The translations under genes were made by a program, and so were the position numbers. The notes under the pieces are model-generated. The model saw nothing but the letters and a program-made list of their open reading frames with translations, did not search any database and was not told the origin of the DNA. Below, piece by piece: positions 8,634-15,892 of a DNA stretch of 64,000 nt. The stretch is from Clostridia bacterium. Its GTDB lineage: Bacteria > Bacillota > DSM-521 > Neomoorellales > SLTJ01. Numbering within the stretch: the first letter of the stretch is position 1; each line of letters begins with the position of its first letter. The stretch lies in contig SLTJ01000001.1 in the NCBI GenBank assembly GCA_004347685.1, positions 1-64,000 on the forward strand, in the 5' to 3' direction.

Positions 8634-9008
8634 ATGAGAAAAACTGGGAAAGAACCGTTTTTTGTCTTCACACCGCAAGGCCGCAAGGTCATTGGCAACA
8701 TTGAGCATGTTGGCGGCCAGAAGGTGCTGGTCAAGAAAATAGACCGGCAAAAGCACTTCCACAAAAATTTTGCGGCCTACGGCCTCCAGGCTGAAGCCCT
8801 GCCCCGGCTGCGGGAGGCTGGCGTCCAGGCGGTCCGGCTGCTGGTGGAGAACGGAGAAATCTTACAGGCCAGCCTGGACGACCTGGAGCGGTACGGCTTT
8901 CTACGGCAGTTTGGCGCGTTTGGTGAACAGGTTTTCTTGCCCGAGCGTTACTGGCACCAGGTGCGGCCCCCGGCGGGTGCGCTGGTGCAGTTGAGACTTT
9001 TCGCTTAG
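8634..9008 (+). CDS. Hypothetical protein of the element
   Basis: 124 residues, basic in its N-terminal half and without membrane segments; I recognise no family. An SD-like GAGGG just upstream supports the ATG at 8634. It is followed 24 bp later by the replication gene on the same strand, so it is probably co-expressed with replication. An accessory replication or excision role would be typical for the position but is not shown. Confidence 0.7.
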   Translation: MRKTGKEPFFVFTPQGRKVIGNIEHVGGQKVLVKKIDRQKHFHKNFAAYGLQAEALPRLREAGVQAVRLLVENGEILQASLDDLERYGFLRQFGAFGEQVFLPERYWHQVRPPAGALVQLRLFA

Positions 9009-9032
9009 AGAACGAGAAGCAGGTGACAATTC

Positions 9033-11168
9033 ATGTCCTCCTACAGTATAGCACAGACCGCATTGGAATACCAAGCCCGAGGCTTTTCCGTCCTGCCCGT
9101 TGACCGCAAAACAAAGCGGCCCCTGGTGGAAAGCTGGCGCGAGTACCAGACTAGGCAAGCTACCACAGAGGAAGTCCAGCAATGGTGGCGGCGTTGGCCC
9201 CAGGCGAATGTCGCCATAGTCACCGGCGCGGTGAGCGGCCTGGTGGTCGTGGACGTTGACGGCCCGGAGGGGGAAGCTGCGCTGCGCGGCAAGCATTTGC
9301 CTCCTACCCCCTGCGCCACAACTGGCAAAGGAAAGCACTATTACTTTGCCCACCCCGGCGGCCAGGTGCCAAACGCAGTGAGGTTGCTGCCCGGTGTGGA
9401 CCTGCGGGCAGACGGTGGCTTTGTCGTGGCCCCGCCAAGCAGACATGCCAGCGGCAGGCGTTACGAGTGGGTAGACTGTCTGAGTATTGCCGAAGTGCCC
9501 CTGGCCCCCTGCCCGGCATGGCTGCTGGACCTGGTACGCCAACCGCACCCCAGCGAGGAAAAGCCGAAGCTGGACCCCCTGCGGGTATTGGCCGGCGTGC
9601 CCGAAGGGGAAAGGGACAATACCCTATTTCGGTATGCCTGCCGGCTACGCCAGCAAGGTTTGACAAAAGAAGAAGCCACGCGGTTAGTGCTGGAGGCAGC
9701 GAAGAACTGCAAGCCCCCATTCCCCGAGAAACAGGCCCTGCTAAAAGTGGAAAGCGCATGGCGGTACGACAGGCCAGAGACCTTCCACCCGACCGACCTT
9801 GGCAATGCCCAGCGGCTTGTCGCTGCCCACGGCCAGGACCTGCGCTATTGCCACCCCTGGGGAAAGTGGCTGGTATGGAACGGCCAGCAGTGGCAAGTGG
9901 ACAACACGGCGGAAGTTATGCGCCGAGCTAAAGACACGGTGCGCGGCATGTACGGCGAGGCGGCACACATTGACAATGAAAAAGAACGGCGCGAGTTTTT
10001 ACAATTCGTGCTAAAAAGCGAAAGCCGGGACCGGCTGGCCGCGACGGTGACCCTTGCGGCGAGCGAGCCGGGCATTCCGGTGCTGCCAGGTGAGTTGGAC
10101 CGGGACCCGTGGCTTTTAAACTGCGCCAACGGCACAGTTGACCTGCGGACAGGAGAATTACGACCCCACCGGCGGGAGGATATGCTGAGTAAAATGACGC
10201 CGGTGGCATACGACCCGGAGGCAGCATGTCCCAGGTGGGAAGCGTTCCTGGAGCGCATCATGGCCGGCAATGAAAGGCTGATAACCTTCCTCCAGCGGGC
10301 AGTCGGGTACAGCTTAACCGCCAGCACCAGGGAGCAGGTTTTTTTCCTGCTGTACGGGACCGGCGCCAACGGGAAGAGCGTTTTTCTGACCACACTTCAG
10401 GCTGTTTTAGGAGACTATGCTACCCAGGCGGCCCCCGACCTGCTTTTAGCCAAAAAGGGCGAGCGGCATCCCACCGAGGTGGCTGATTTGCTCGGAAAGC
10501 GGCTGGTGGTAGCCACCGAGACCGAGAGTGGCAGGCGGCTTGCGGAAAGCCTGGTCAAGCAACTAACCGGTGGCGACAAGCTGAAGGCCAGGCGAATGCG
10601 CGAAGACTTCTTTGAGTTTGAAGCTACTCACAAGCTTTGGCTGGCCACAAACCATAAGCCGCGCGTGCGTGGTACGGACTATGCCATTTGGCGGCGCATA
10701 CGGCTAATACCTTTCAACGTGACCATACCTGTTGAGGAGCAGGACAAAAGTCTGCCGGACAAACTGCGAGAAGAATTACCGGGCATCTTGCGTTGGGCGG
10801 TGGAGGGATGCCTGGCCTGGCAGCGGGAGGGGCTGGGAGTGCCGGACGAGGTGAAAGCGGCAACAGATGCATATCGGCAAGAACAAGACGTTTTAGCGGC
10901 GTTCCTGGAGGACTGCTGCATAATTAACCCCCTGGCGAAAGCTGCGGCCAAGGACATATACCAAACATACCTGGCTTGGTGTGAAGAAAATGGCGAACGC
11001 CCCATGTCGCAACGGGACCTGGGTATGCAGTTGACGGAACGAGGCTTTGACCGCTTCAGAGGTGGGAAAAGCGGCGGGATTGTCTGGCGTGGCATTGGGC
11101 TACTTACTGAAGGAACTGAACGAACTGAACCTGATTTCCGGTTAAACAAGCTTGCCCCTCTTATATAG
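9033..11168 (+). CDS. PrimPol-SF3 helicase replication protein
   Basis: A 711-residue fusion. Residues about 1-180 form an archaeo-eukaryotic primase/polymerase domain (PrimPol), with GFSVLPVDRKTKRP, the acidic VVVDVDG and the later FVVAPPSRH. A D5-like region follows, then an SF3 helicase with Walker A GTGANGKSVFL (about 445), a Walker B-like acidic segment in LVVATETESG and an LWLATNHKPRVRGTD sensor stretch. Together these make primers and unwind DNA at an element origin, as in P4-like phages, satellites and integrated plasmids. Two large palindromes overlap and follow the 3' end and are the natural origin candidates. Confidence 0.93.
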   Translation: MSSYSIAQTALEYQARGFSVLPVDRKTKRPLVESWREYQTRQATTEEVQQWWRRWPQANVAIVTGAVSGLVVVDVDGPEGEAALRGKHLPPTPCATTGKGKHYYFAHPGGQVPNAVRLLPGVDLRADGGFVVAPPSRHASGRRYEWVDCLSIAEVPLAPCPAWLLDLVRQPHPSEEKPKLDPLRVLAGVPEGERDNTLFRYACRLRQQGLTKEEATRLVLEAAKNCKPPFPEKQALLKVESAWRYDRPETFHPTDLGNAQRLVAAHGQDLRYCHPWGKWLVWNGQQWQVDNTAEVMRRAKDTVRGMYGEAAHIDNEKERREFLQFVLKSESRDRLAATVTLAASEPGIPVLPGELDRDPWLLNCANGTVDLRTGELRPHRREDMLSKMTPVAYDPEAACPRWEAFLERIMAGNERLITFLQRAVGYSLTASTREQVFFLLYGTGANGKSVFLTTLQAVLGDYATQAAPDLLLAKKGERHPTEVADLLGKRLVVATETESGRRLAESLVKQLTGGDKLKARRMREDFFEFEATHKLWLATNHKPRVRGTDYAIWRRIRLIPFNVTIPVEEQDKSLPDKLREELPGILRWAVEGCLAWQREGLGVPDEVKAATDAYRQEQDVLAAFLEDCCIINPLAKAAAKDIYQTYLAWCEENGERPMSQRDLGMQLTERGFDRFRGGKSGGIVWRGIGLLTEGTERTEPDFRLNKLAPLI

Positions 11169-11212
11169 AGGTTTTAACCGGAAAATTGGTTCAGATGGTT
11201 CAGTTGGTTCAG
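11114..11212. repeat. Large palindrome 1 with CTGAACC iterons
   Basis: The left arm (11114-11147) contains two GAACTGAAC-type units and then TTTCCGGTTAAAC. The right arm (11171-11212) is its inverse with three GGTTCAG units. The loop contains CTCTTATATAGAG. The left arm encodes the last residues of the replication protein. Tandem short repeats next to an AT-rich loop and a helicase gene suggest a replication origin. Confidence 0.65.
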
Positions 11213-11252
11213 TGGCCGACTACGAGGAGTTTTTCTAGTGACCGACGAGGGT

Positions 11253-11353
11253 GGAGTAAGTGGACCAAGTGGACCAAATTTCGGTATAAACTCTACGCGA
11301 GGCTATATAAAAGAGTTTAACCCGAAAAAAGGTCCACTTCCTCCACTTCCTCC
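11253..11353. repeat. Large palindrome 2 with AAGTGGACC iterons
   Basis: Arms of 41 bp, 11253-11293 and 11313-11353, mostly complementary. Each has two AAGTGGA-type units followed by TTTCGG and TAAACTC. The loop contains CTATATAA, like the loop of palindrome 1. The layout (repeat units, then a CGG/TTAAAC segment, then an AT loop) mirrors palindrome 1 although the iteron sequence differs. Confidence 0.65.
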
Positions 11354-11435
11354 ACTTGTTGCCAATAACTGCCAGGACGAAGACGACCGGGAAACATGGG
11401 AGTTTTGACCACTTGGCAGGAGGGGGGGGTGAAGA

Positions 11436-11705
11436 ATGATGAATAAACCTGCAACAGTAAGGAAGCTGCCACCCTATCGTGGGCAACCCTACTGGGAGCG
11501 GGAGAAGCCCCAGGAGGCCCAGACCGACCGCATAGCCTTAAGTTATTACCCCCAGGCGGGCAAGCTGCAAATCTCCCTACTCTGGCCCGACCGGGAAACC
11601 GGCGAGAAGCGGCGCGGCAGGACCGTAACGCTGGACCAGGAAGACCTGGCCCTGCACCCGGAGGCCAGGGCGCTGCTGGCGGACTTCCTGGAAGCGGCGG
11701 AATGA
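11436..11705 (+). CDS. Hypothetical protein of the element
   Basis: 89 residues, basic and proline-rich at the N-terminus, with a short beta-rich middle (LQISLLWPDRETGEKRRGRTVTL) and an acidic helical end. No known family is recognised. A GGAGGGGGGG run lies just upstream of the paired ATGs at 11436. It begins the small-gene cargo row downstream of the palindromes and is followed 19 bp later by the PC4-like gene. Confidence 0.65.
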   Translation: MMNKPATVRKLPPYRGQPYWEREKPQEAQTDRIALSYYPQAGKLQISLLWPDRETGEKRRGRTVTLDQEDLALHPEARALLADFLEAAE

Positions 11706-11724
11706 GAAAAAAGGGGTGTGAAAA

Positions 11725-11958
11725 ATGGCGGCTTTTTTAATTCGCAAAAACGCATTTGAGCAATTATCAGTTGAGTTACAGGAATACGAGGGGAAGTTTT
11801 ACGTGGGTTTTCAAATCCTGGCCCGTAGCGAACCCGGTTCTGATGCGTGGATACCTACGAGGAAAGCATTCCGTCTTCGCGCTGAACTCCTGCCGGTGTT
11901 GATAAACGAATTGCAGAAGTTGCAGGAAGGAGCGGACGGCGAAAGTGCCACTGTGTGA
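11725..11958 (+). CDS. PC4/YdbC-like ssDNA-binding protein
   Basis: 77 residues. The pattern YEGKFYVGFQIL...WIPTRKAFRLRAELLPVLINELQKL matches the short PC4/Sub1-like fold: a beta-sheet with a basic TRK turn, then one amphipathic helix. Such proteins dimerise and bind single-stranded DNA. On an element encoding its own primase and helicase, a role coating exposed strands during replication is plausible. Assignment is from pattern only. The gene overlaps the next reading frame by 14 bp. Confidence 0.6.
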   Translation: MAAFLIRKNAFEQLSVELQEYEGKFYVGFQILARSEPGSDAWIPTRKAFRLRAELLPVLINELQKLQEGADGESATV

Positions 11959-12154
11959 AAACTGCGGCGTAGAAGTGGAGGGAAGCTGGCTGGACAAAAA
12001 CGGCGTATGCTTCACCTGTAGAGAGTATGCGGGACGTCAGCGGCTGAGGGAGCAGCGGCGGCGGGGTTACCTGGTGCCCCTGCCCCCTGTGCCAAACCCC
12101 TGGCCGGAGCGGCTACGCGAAGCCATTGTGAAAATTTCGCAAAGGAGAGGATAA
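11945..12154 (+). CDS. Small zinc-ribbon protein
   Basis: 69 residues from GTG at 11945. Two CxxC pairs (LCENCG near residue 4 and CFTCRE near residue 25) should bind one zinc. An Arg-rich segment (RQRLREQRRRG) follows and suggests nucleic-acid contact. It overlaps the preceding gene by 14 bp, a sign of translational coupling. Function unknown. Confidence 0.6.
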   Translation: MPLCENCGVEVEGSWLDKNGVCFTCREYAGRQRLREQRRRGYLVPLPPVPNPWPERLREAIVKISQRRG

Positions 12155-12157
12155 ACA

Positions 12158-12835
12158 ATGTCAAATTCGTTACGCCAACAGGCGTTAGACCAGGCACTGC
12201 GCGACATGGGTATACCCAGGCAGCGGGTGATTGTGGACTATGCCGGAATTTCTGGGAAGACTTACAACGCCCTTGTAGAAGCTATTGCTGAGTATGAGCA
12301 AAAGGCAAAAACAGCCAAAAAGAACCCATTTCAGCGGCGGCCAGAAGTGCCGGAGATTGACCTGGGGAAGGCCGTTGGGGAAATCAAGACCACCGTTGAA
12401 GTTGAATTCAAGCAGGACATGCACCATCTTGGCCGGCTGGACATGACCGACGAGGATATATCCCTTTTGGCCGAATACCAGCAGAAGGCCGTGACAGACT
12501 TCCTCCAGTTTGTAGCACGGCTGGCGCAGGACCTGGATGACCAATTGAAGGGCAACTTGCTCCAGCAAGTTTGGGAGTTGGCCCCCGAACTGGCCCCACC
12601 ACCCGAGCCAAGTAAAGAGGTGCTAAAGCAGGTGCAGGCGCTACGTAAGCAGGCCGAAGAAAAGGCCCGCCAGGTGGCGGAGGCGGCAGATACTATTAGC
12701 AAACTGCTCCAGGACCTTGACGGCTTGTGGAAGCAGGAGGCAAACCTTCTGCGCGGGACTAGTGAAGAAGGTCAGGGGAAAATCCGGCTTGTCTTGGAAA
12801 AGACTAGGCACCAGTTGGTCCAAAAGGGGTGGTAA
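12158..12835 (+). CDS. Hypothetical coiled-coil protein of the element
   Basis: 225 residues, with a good AGGAGAGG ribosome site before the ATG at 12158. The N-terminal 45 residues look like a small helical, HTH-like unit (GIPRQRVIVDYAGISGKTYNALVEAI). The rest is helical with long charged stretches (about 140-200) predicted to form coiled coil. No enzymatic motif is visible and I recognise no family. Confidence 0.65.
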   Translation: MSNSLRQQALDQALRDMGIPRQRVIVDYAGISGKTYNALVEAIAEYEQKAKTAKKNPFQRRPEVPEIDLGKAVGEIKTTVEVEFKQDMHHLGRLDMTDEDISLLAEYQQKAVTDFLQFVARLAQDLDDQLKGNLLQQVWELAPELAPPPEPSKEVLKQVQALRKQAEEKARQVAEAADTISKLLQDLDGLWKQEANLLRGTSEEGQGKIRLVLEKTRHQLVQKGW

Positions 12836-13124
12836 CGTATGGACTTGCGGGACCGGCCCTGGCCGGAGAGCTGGGCGTTTCGGAAAGGGAATTCTACCAA
12901 GTAAAAGCAGCGGTGTTGTGGAAGTTTGCCAGCAGGTTGGGGTTGGTTGAGGAAAAGCAGAGCACGTCCTGGCGCTGAACCTCCACCGTCGCCGGTGCTG
13001 ACGGCAAGCACTACCCGGCGACCAAGCCGAAGCCGGTGCAAAAGCCATACGTGGTGCTGGATAAGCCGAAGGATATTGAACGGGTAGTAAAAGCGGTTGA
13101 GGTGGCAGAAGAAGTTATCCCGGC
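12829..13124 (+). pseudogene. ParB-like tail fragment with in-frame TGA
   Basis: A single frame runs from GTG at 12829 through 49 residues to TGA at 12976-12978, then continues without a start through AGADGKHYPATKPKPVQ...VVLDKPKDIERVVKAVEVAEEV to about 13124. The second part resembles the DGKxYPA linker found in ParB-like and phage DNA-binding proteins. A stop in mid-frame, and a palindrome ending the coding part, point to a decayed gene. UGA read as selenocysteine is possible in this host, but no selenocysteine motif is recognisable around the codon. Confidence 0.45.
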
Positions 13125-13154
13125 AAACAGGTTCTCGATTTCGAGAACCTGTTT
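13125..13154. terminator. Perfect 14-bp palindrome, likely bidirectional terminator
   Basis: AAACAGGTTCTCGA (13125-13138) and TCGAGAACCTGTTT (13141-13154) are perfect arms with a 2-bp centre. Each strand carries a short T run at the stem's end. It lies where the rightward gene row of the element ends. Confidence 0.55.
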
Positions 13155-13975
13155 ATCTCGGTTGGCTGTATCCCAACTAATGCCAACCACCTGGTGGACG
13201 CAAGCCGTGGGACCCCGATGGCGCGAACTGACACGATGGCATACTTTGCGGCGGCTGGCGGACCTAGCCCCCCCAGGGGGAGCGGCCCGCCAGGAGGCCC
13301 TACAAGCCGCGAAAACTGACCGGGTAATGGTTCCACCTGCCCGGCCATTTTCTTTTGCTACAAGCCATTCTAGCGCGTCTGGCGGCCATGCGGCGTTCTT
13401 GCCTGCGTTTCCTTTTTTCCCTGCCCTTTTTGTCTCCTTCCAATGGATAAACAATCCAGTGAGAAACAAAAGACCCGCAAATCCTTGGTATGTCTAGCTT
13501 TCCCGAAAAGGACTATTCCTCAACACCACTGGATTCACCCTTTTTCCCTCCCGGCATGGGAAGAAATCCAGTGGGGATAGAGCGGGAGCGTCTTTCCGGC
13601 CTCCCCTAATCCCACAATAACGCGCCCTGGTGACAGCGGGGGGACTGGAAACATTTCGTAAATGCTATTTTTATTTTCGCTGTGGCGAACTGAACTGCGA
13701 ACTGACATTCTCCCCTTTCCCCTTGACGTATCTACCTTCCAGCCCCTTACCGGAAAACTAAAAAGTTGACGTTAACCTGCTGTCCCCTAGTGGTTAACGA
13801 TATTCCATATTTTGGCTAACGTATCTGCTTCACGCTAAGCCAGGTCGAGCATTGACAGACAGAAGGCCAGGCGGGGGCTCCCCACCTGGCCCTTTCCTAG
13901 GACCAATTCTTATAACTGTCTAATTGGGTAACTTAGCGGCTTAACTTCCTGACCGGCTTGCAGATTTGGCATGGA
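13155..13975. other. Noncoding stretch of the element with repeats
   Basis: No gene is convincing in about 820 bp. The stretch holds ATCCAGTG at 13454-13461; a perfect 10-bp inverted pair CCACTGGATT/AATCCAGTGG (13526-13535, 13565-13574); direct repeats GCGAACTGAAC and GCGAACTGAC near 13684-13707, resembling the iterons of palindrome 1; an inverted GTTAACC/GGTTAAC pair near 13770-13800; and a 12-bp near-perfect GC hairpin near 13868-13895. This looks like a regulatory or recombination region. Confidence 0.45.
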
Positions 13976-14539
13976 TTATTCCTGCGTCTCCCGTTGAGGT
14001 TCAGCCTTACTAAGAAGGAAATACCGTTGTCTGTTTATGGTGTCAGCAATTAATTCAGGGTTGTTGATACCCTTAAAAACGCTGTTGTAATGCTCTTTGC
14101 TGACCGGGTCGTCAAATTCCAACACCAGCACTTTATCCTTGGCTCCTAAGGCCAATAAACCAAAAAGAAATATTCCCATAGACGAAACCGCAGACTGCGT
14201 AGCGACATGGGCTCTGACCTGGACAAGTGGTATTTTTTCCCCCGCAATGGCAAGATTCGATTGACTAACTGCAAGAATTACTGCTCTTTGAGAACTGCCA
14301 AGCAGCGGATGATTGCCACCTATGAGTTCAGCGGTGGCCGAACACAATAGGGCTTCGTTACCTAAATTTTTTTGGGCAGCCTCTTGCGTTTTTTTCCCTT
14401 CATAGATTATACGCACAATGACAATCGCAAATGCTGCAAGAATTAGAAAACCCAGCTCGCTGCCCTGTACAGCTAATGTAATGCCCAAAAAAAGAATTAA
14501 GAGCAATAATACTATTGCACAACCTTGCCTTTCGTTCAT
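13976..14539 (-). CDS. Membrane protein with PH-like domain
   Basis: 187 residues. Two membrane segments lie close together at the N-terminus (about 8-50), a soluble region of beta-strand character follows (QRAVILAVSQSNLAIAGEKIPLVQVRAHV), then a hydrophobic stretch (about 120-135) and a charged tail. The middle resembles bacterial PH-like (bPH) domains that sit under membranes. It is AT-richer than its neighbours and transcribed alone. No known system matches; as element cargo it may act on phage or host-cell processes, which is inference. Confidence 0.65.
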   Translation of the reverse strand: MNERQGCAIVLLLLILFLGITLAVQGSELGFLILAAFAIVIVRIIYEGKKTQEAAQKNLGNEALLCSATAELIGGNHPLLGSSQRAVILAVSQSNLAIAGEKIPLVQVRAHVATQSAVSSMGIFLFGLLALGAKDKVLVLEFDDPVSKEHYNSVFKGINNPELIADTINRQRYFLLSKAEPQRETQE

Positions 14540-14638
14540 TCTACCACCTTCTTAATATAGAATTCTGGCCCACCACGGTTTTTCCTGCCAGTTGTACAAG
14601 AATAGGGCTAATTTTTGTAGCCGTCTAACTGGAGTAAC

Positions 14639-15577
14639 TTACTTGCCAACCTTCCTCACCCTGTTCCTCTGTGGCAGCAGGTTGTTCAGCGGTGAAGCCA
14701 TGTCGTGCTGTTCCCGTATGTCTCCCTGGGTGAGCGCCACGTAACGCTTAGTCATAGACAGGTCCGTATGCCCCAGGGTACGCTGCAAGGCCAGGGCGTG
14801 ACCTCCATTGCGTAGGAATTCCAAGGCAAAGCAATGGCGTAAATCGTATGGCCGGACCTTCACCCCCAGTTTTTTGCTGTAAGCCTCCAGCCTGTCTCCC
14901 CAAACAAATCTGTTCAACGGCGTGCCTTCGGCAGAGCAGAACAGCGGGACATTTTCCTTCCAGGCCGGGTGCCTGGCGGCCAGCAGGTCCCGTATGGCGT
15001 TGGCCGTCACCGGCATAATGGGTAGGGTGCGGCTAACCCTGGTCTTGGCGTTTTCGGCCCTGACGTAGACCTCTAAGGCGCGGAAATTCACGTCCTCTGG
15101 CAGCAGGGAAAACGCCTCTTTGGGGCGAATACCTGTATCCAGGGTTAGCAGGATTAAGGCGTAATCCCGCAATCCTGCAAACGTCTTCCTGTCTGGCAGG
15201 GTGAGGAGCTTCTTCAGCGTGTCGGCGTCGAGGCTTACCACCCTGCTTTCGGCTTTCTTGCGCTTAATGTCGGCCAAAGGATTGGCGGCATAAATACCTT
15301 CCTTGACGCACCACCCAAAGAATACCTTCAGGTAAGTTAATCGCAGGTTGAACGTGGCCGGTTTGACCTTTTGCGCCATATACTCCAATGCGGCGGCCTT
15401 CAGGCTTTCCTCCCGGTAGGCGTCCGGGTAGCGGTGAAAGAAATACTCGACGTGCCTCTTGTAGTCCTCCAGCGTGGTATCACTCACCCCCTGCGCTTGC
15501 TTCCACCACAGGAACTGCTTCAATGCGTCCTCCCACGTTTCCGGCGCTGCCTTGTCCATGCGCAGCACTTTTGCCAT
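14639..15577 (-). CDS. int: Tyrosine recombinase (integrase)
   Basis: 312 residues from ATG at 15577. An N-terminal SAM-like core-binding domain (about 15-100) precedes the catalytic domain with Arg in TLDTGIRPKEAF, the RPYDLRHCFALEFLRNGG box (Tyr in place of the first His, as in many integrases), the LGHTDLSMTKRYVAL box and its nucleophilic Tyr. It performs site-specific integration and excision and is the obvious enzyme for the tRNA-Sec insertion. It points away from the right attachment site and lies downstream of tRNA-Sec on the same strand. The start at 15577 has AGGGGG nine bases upstream. Confidence 0.93.
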   Translation of the reverse strand: MAKVLRMDKAAPETWEDALKQFLWWKQAQGVSDTTLEDYKRHVEYFFHRYPDAYREESLKAAALEYMAQKVKPATFNLRLTYLKVFFGWCVKEGIYAANPLADIKRKKAESRVVSLDADTLKKLLTLPDRKTFAGLRDYALILLTLDTGIRPKEAFSLLPEDVNFRALEVYVRAENAKTRVSRTLPIMPVTANAIRDLLAARHPAWKENVPLFCSAEGTPLNRFVWGDRLEAYSKKLGVKVRPYDLRHCFALEFLRNGGHALALQRTLGHTDLSMTKRYVALTQGDIREQHDMASPLNNLLPQRNRVRKVGK

Positions 15578-15587
15578 AAACAAAAAC

Positions 15588-15622
15588 CCCCTTCGCTTGT
15601 TTTTCGGGAAACAGCGAAGGGG
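15588..15622 (-). terminator. Hairpin before int: terminator and ribosome-site mask
   Basis: On the minus strand CCCCTTCGCT (15622-15613) pairs perfectly with AGCGAAGGGG (15597-15588), followed by GTTTTTGTTT and the int ATG. The 3' arm contains the int ribosome site. It can act as an intrinsic terminator for transcription arriving from tRNA-Sec, as a mask on int translation, or both. Confidence 0.65.
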
Positions 15623-15730
15623 AATCCGGTTAGGCTGAAGGCTTTCACCAAGCGCACTGGATTCGTGCTTTTTGGACCCTCAATGGAGTCATTGTCCAGT
15701 GAGGTGGTGAAATCCCTGCAATGCTAGATT

Positions 15731-15829
15731 TGGCGGGAGTGTGTGGGAATCGAACCCACCGCGCCCGGGCGTTACCCACGCGCCACTGGATTTGAAGTCC
15801 AGGGAACCCACCAGGACCCATCCACTCCC
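15731..15829 (-). tRNA. selC: tRNA-Sec (anticodon TCA)
   Basis: 99 nt including an encoded CCA. The anticodon loop CTTCAAA gives anticodon UCA, which reads UGA. It has the tRNA-Sec traits of a long acceptor, a very long variable arm and a five-pair T stem (GTGGG-TTCGATT-CCCAC). Acceptor pairing is seven Watson-Crick pairs with an eighth G/A position. Discriminator is G. It carries the serine that SelA converts to selenocysteine and that SelB delivers. It lies downstream of the yhaM-like gene in the same direction as selA and selB, and its 3' 86 bp are the right attachment site of the inserted element. Confidence 0.95.
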
Positions 15830-15848
15830 GCGCCCTGACGACAGAGAT

Positions 15849-15877
15849 ATTTTAACACAAATTGCGGGCAAAAGCAA
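15849..15877 (-). promoter_or_regulatory. Promoter of tRNA-Sec
   Basis: On the minus strand, TTGCTT (15877-15872), a 17-bp spacer and TAAAAT (15854-15849), ending about 20 bp before the tRNA start. Good sigma-A spacing. It sits outside the element, so the tRNA stays under its own promoter after integration. Confidence 0.65.
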
Positions 15878-15892
15878 AGGTTACTAGAGGCC

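Larger units (their letters stand above)
7084..15816. mobile_element. Integrative element inserted in the tRNA-Sec gene
   Basis: An 86-bp direct repeat at 7084-7169 and 15731-15816 is the 3' part of tRNA-Sec. The right copy joins 13 more bases of 5' sequence (15817-15829) to make a full tRNA; the left copy does not. This is the classic result of tyrosine-recombinase integration into a tRNA gene, with the incoming element restoring the 3' end. One element unit is 8,647 bp. It holds an integrase, an XRE regulator, a PrimPol/helicase replication protein, iteron-like palindromes and small cargo genes. I see no relaxase, terminase or capsid gene, so a mobilisable or satellite element is more likely than a self-transmissible element or a complete prophage. 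Confidence 0.93.

Noticed and set aside
13011-13497. Overlapping frames of about 150 residues on both strands in the element
   Set aside because: They cross the perfect palindrome at 13125-13154 and lose protein-like character beyond it; only the ParB-like piece up to 13124 is credible.
7084-15816. Complete prophage or self-transmissible conjugative element
   Set aside because: No capsid, portal, terminase, tail, relaxase or type IV secretion gene is recognisable.
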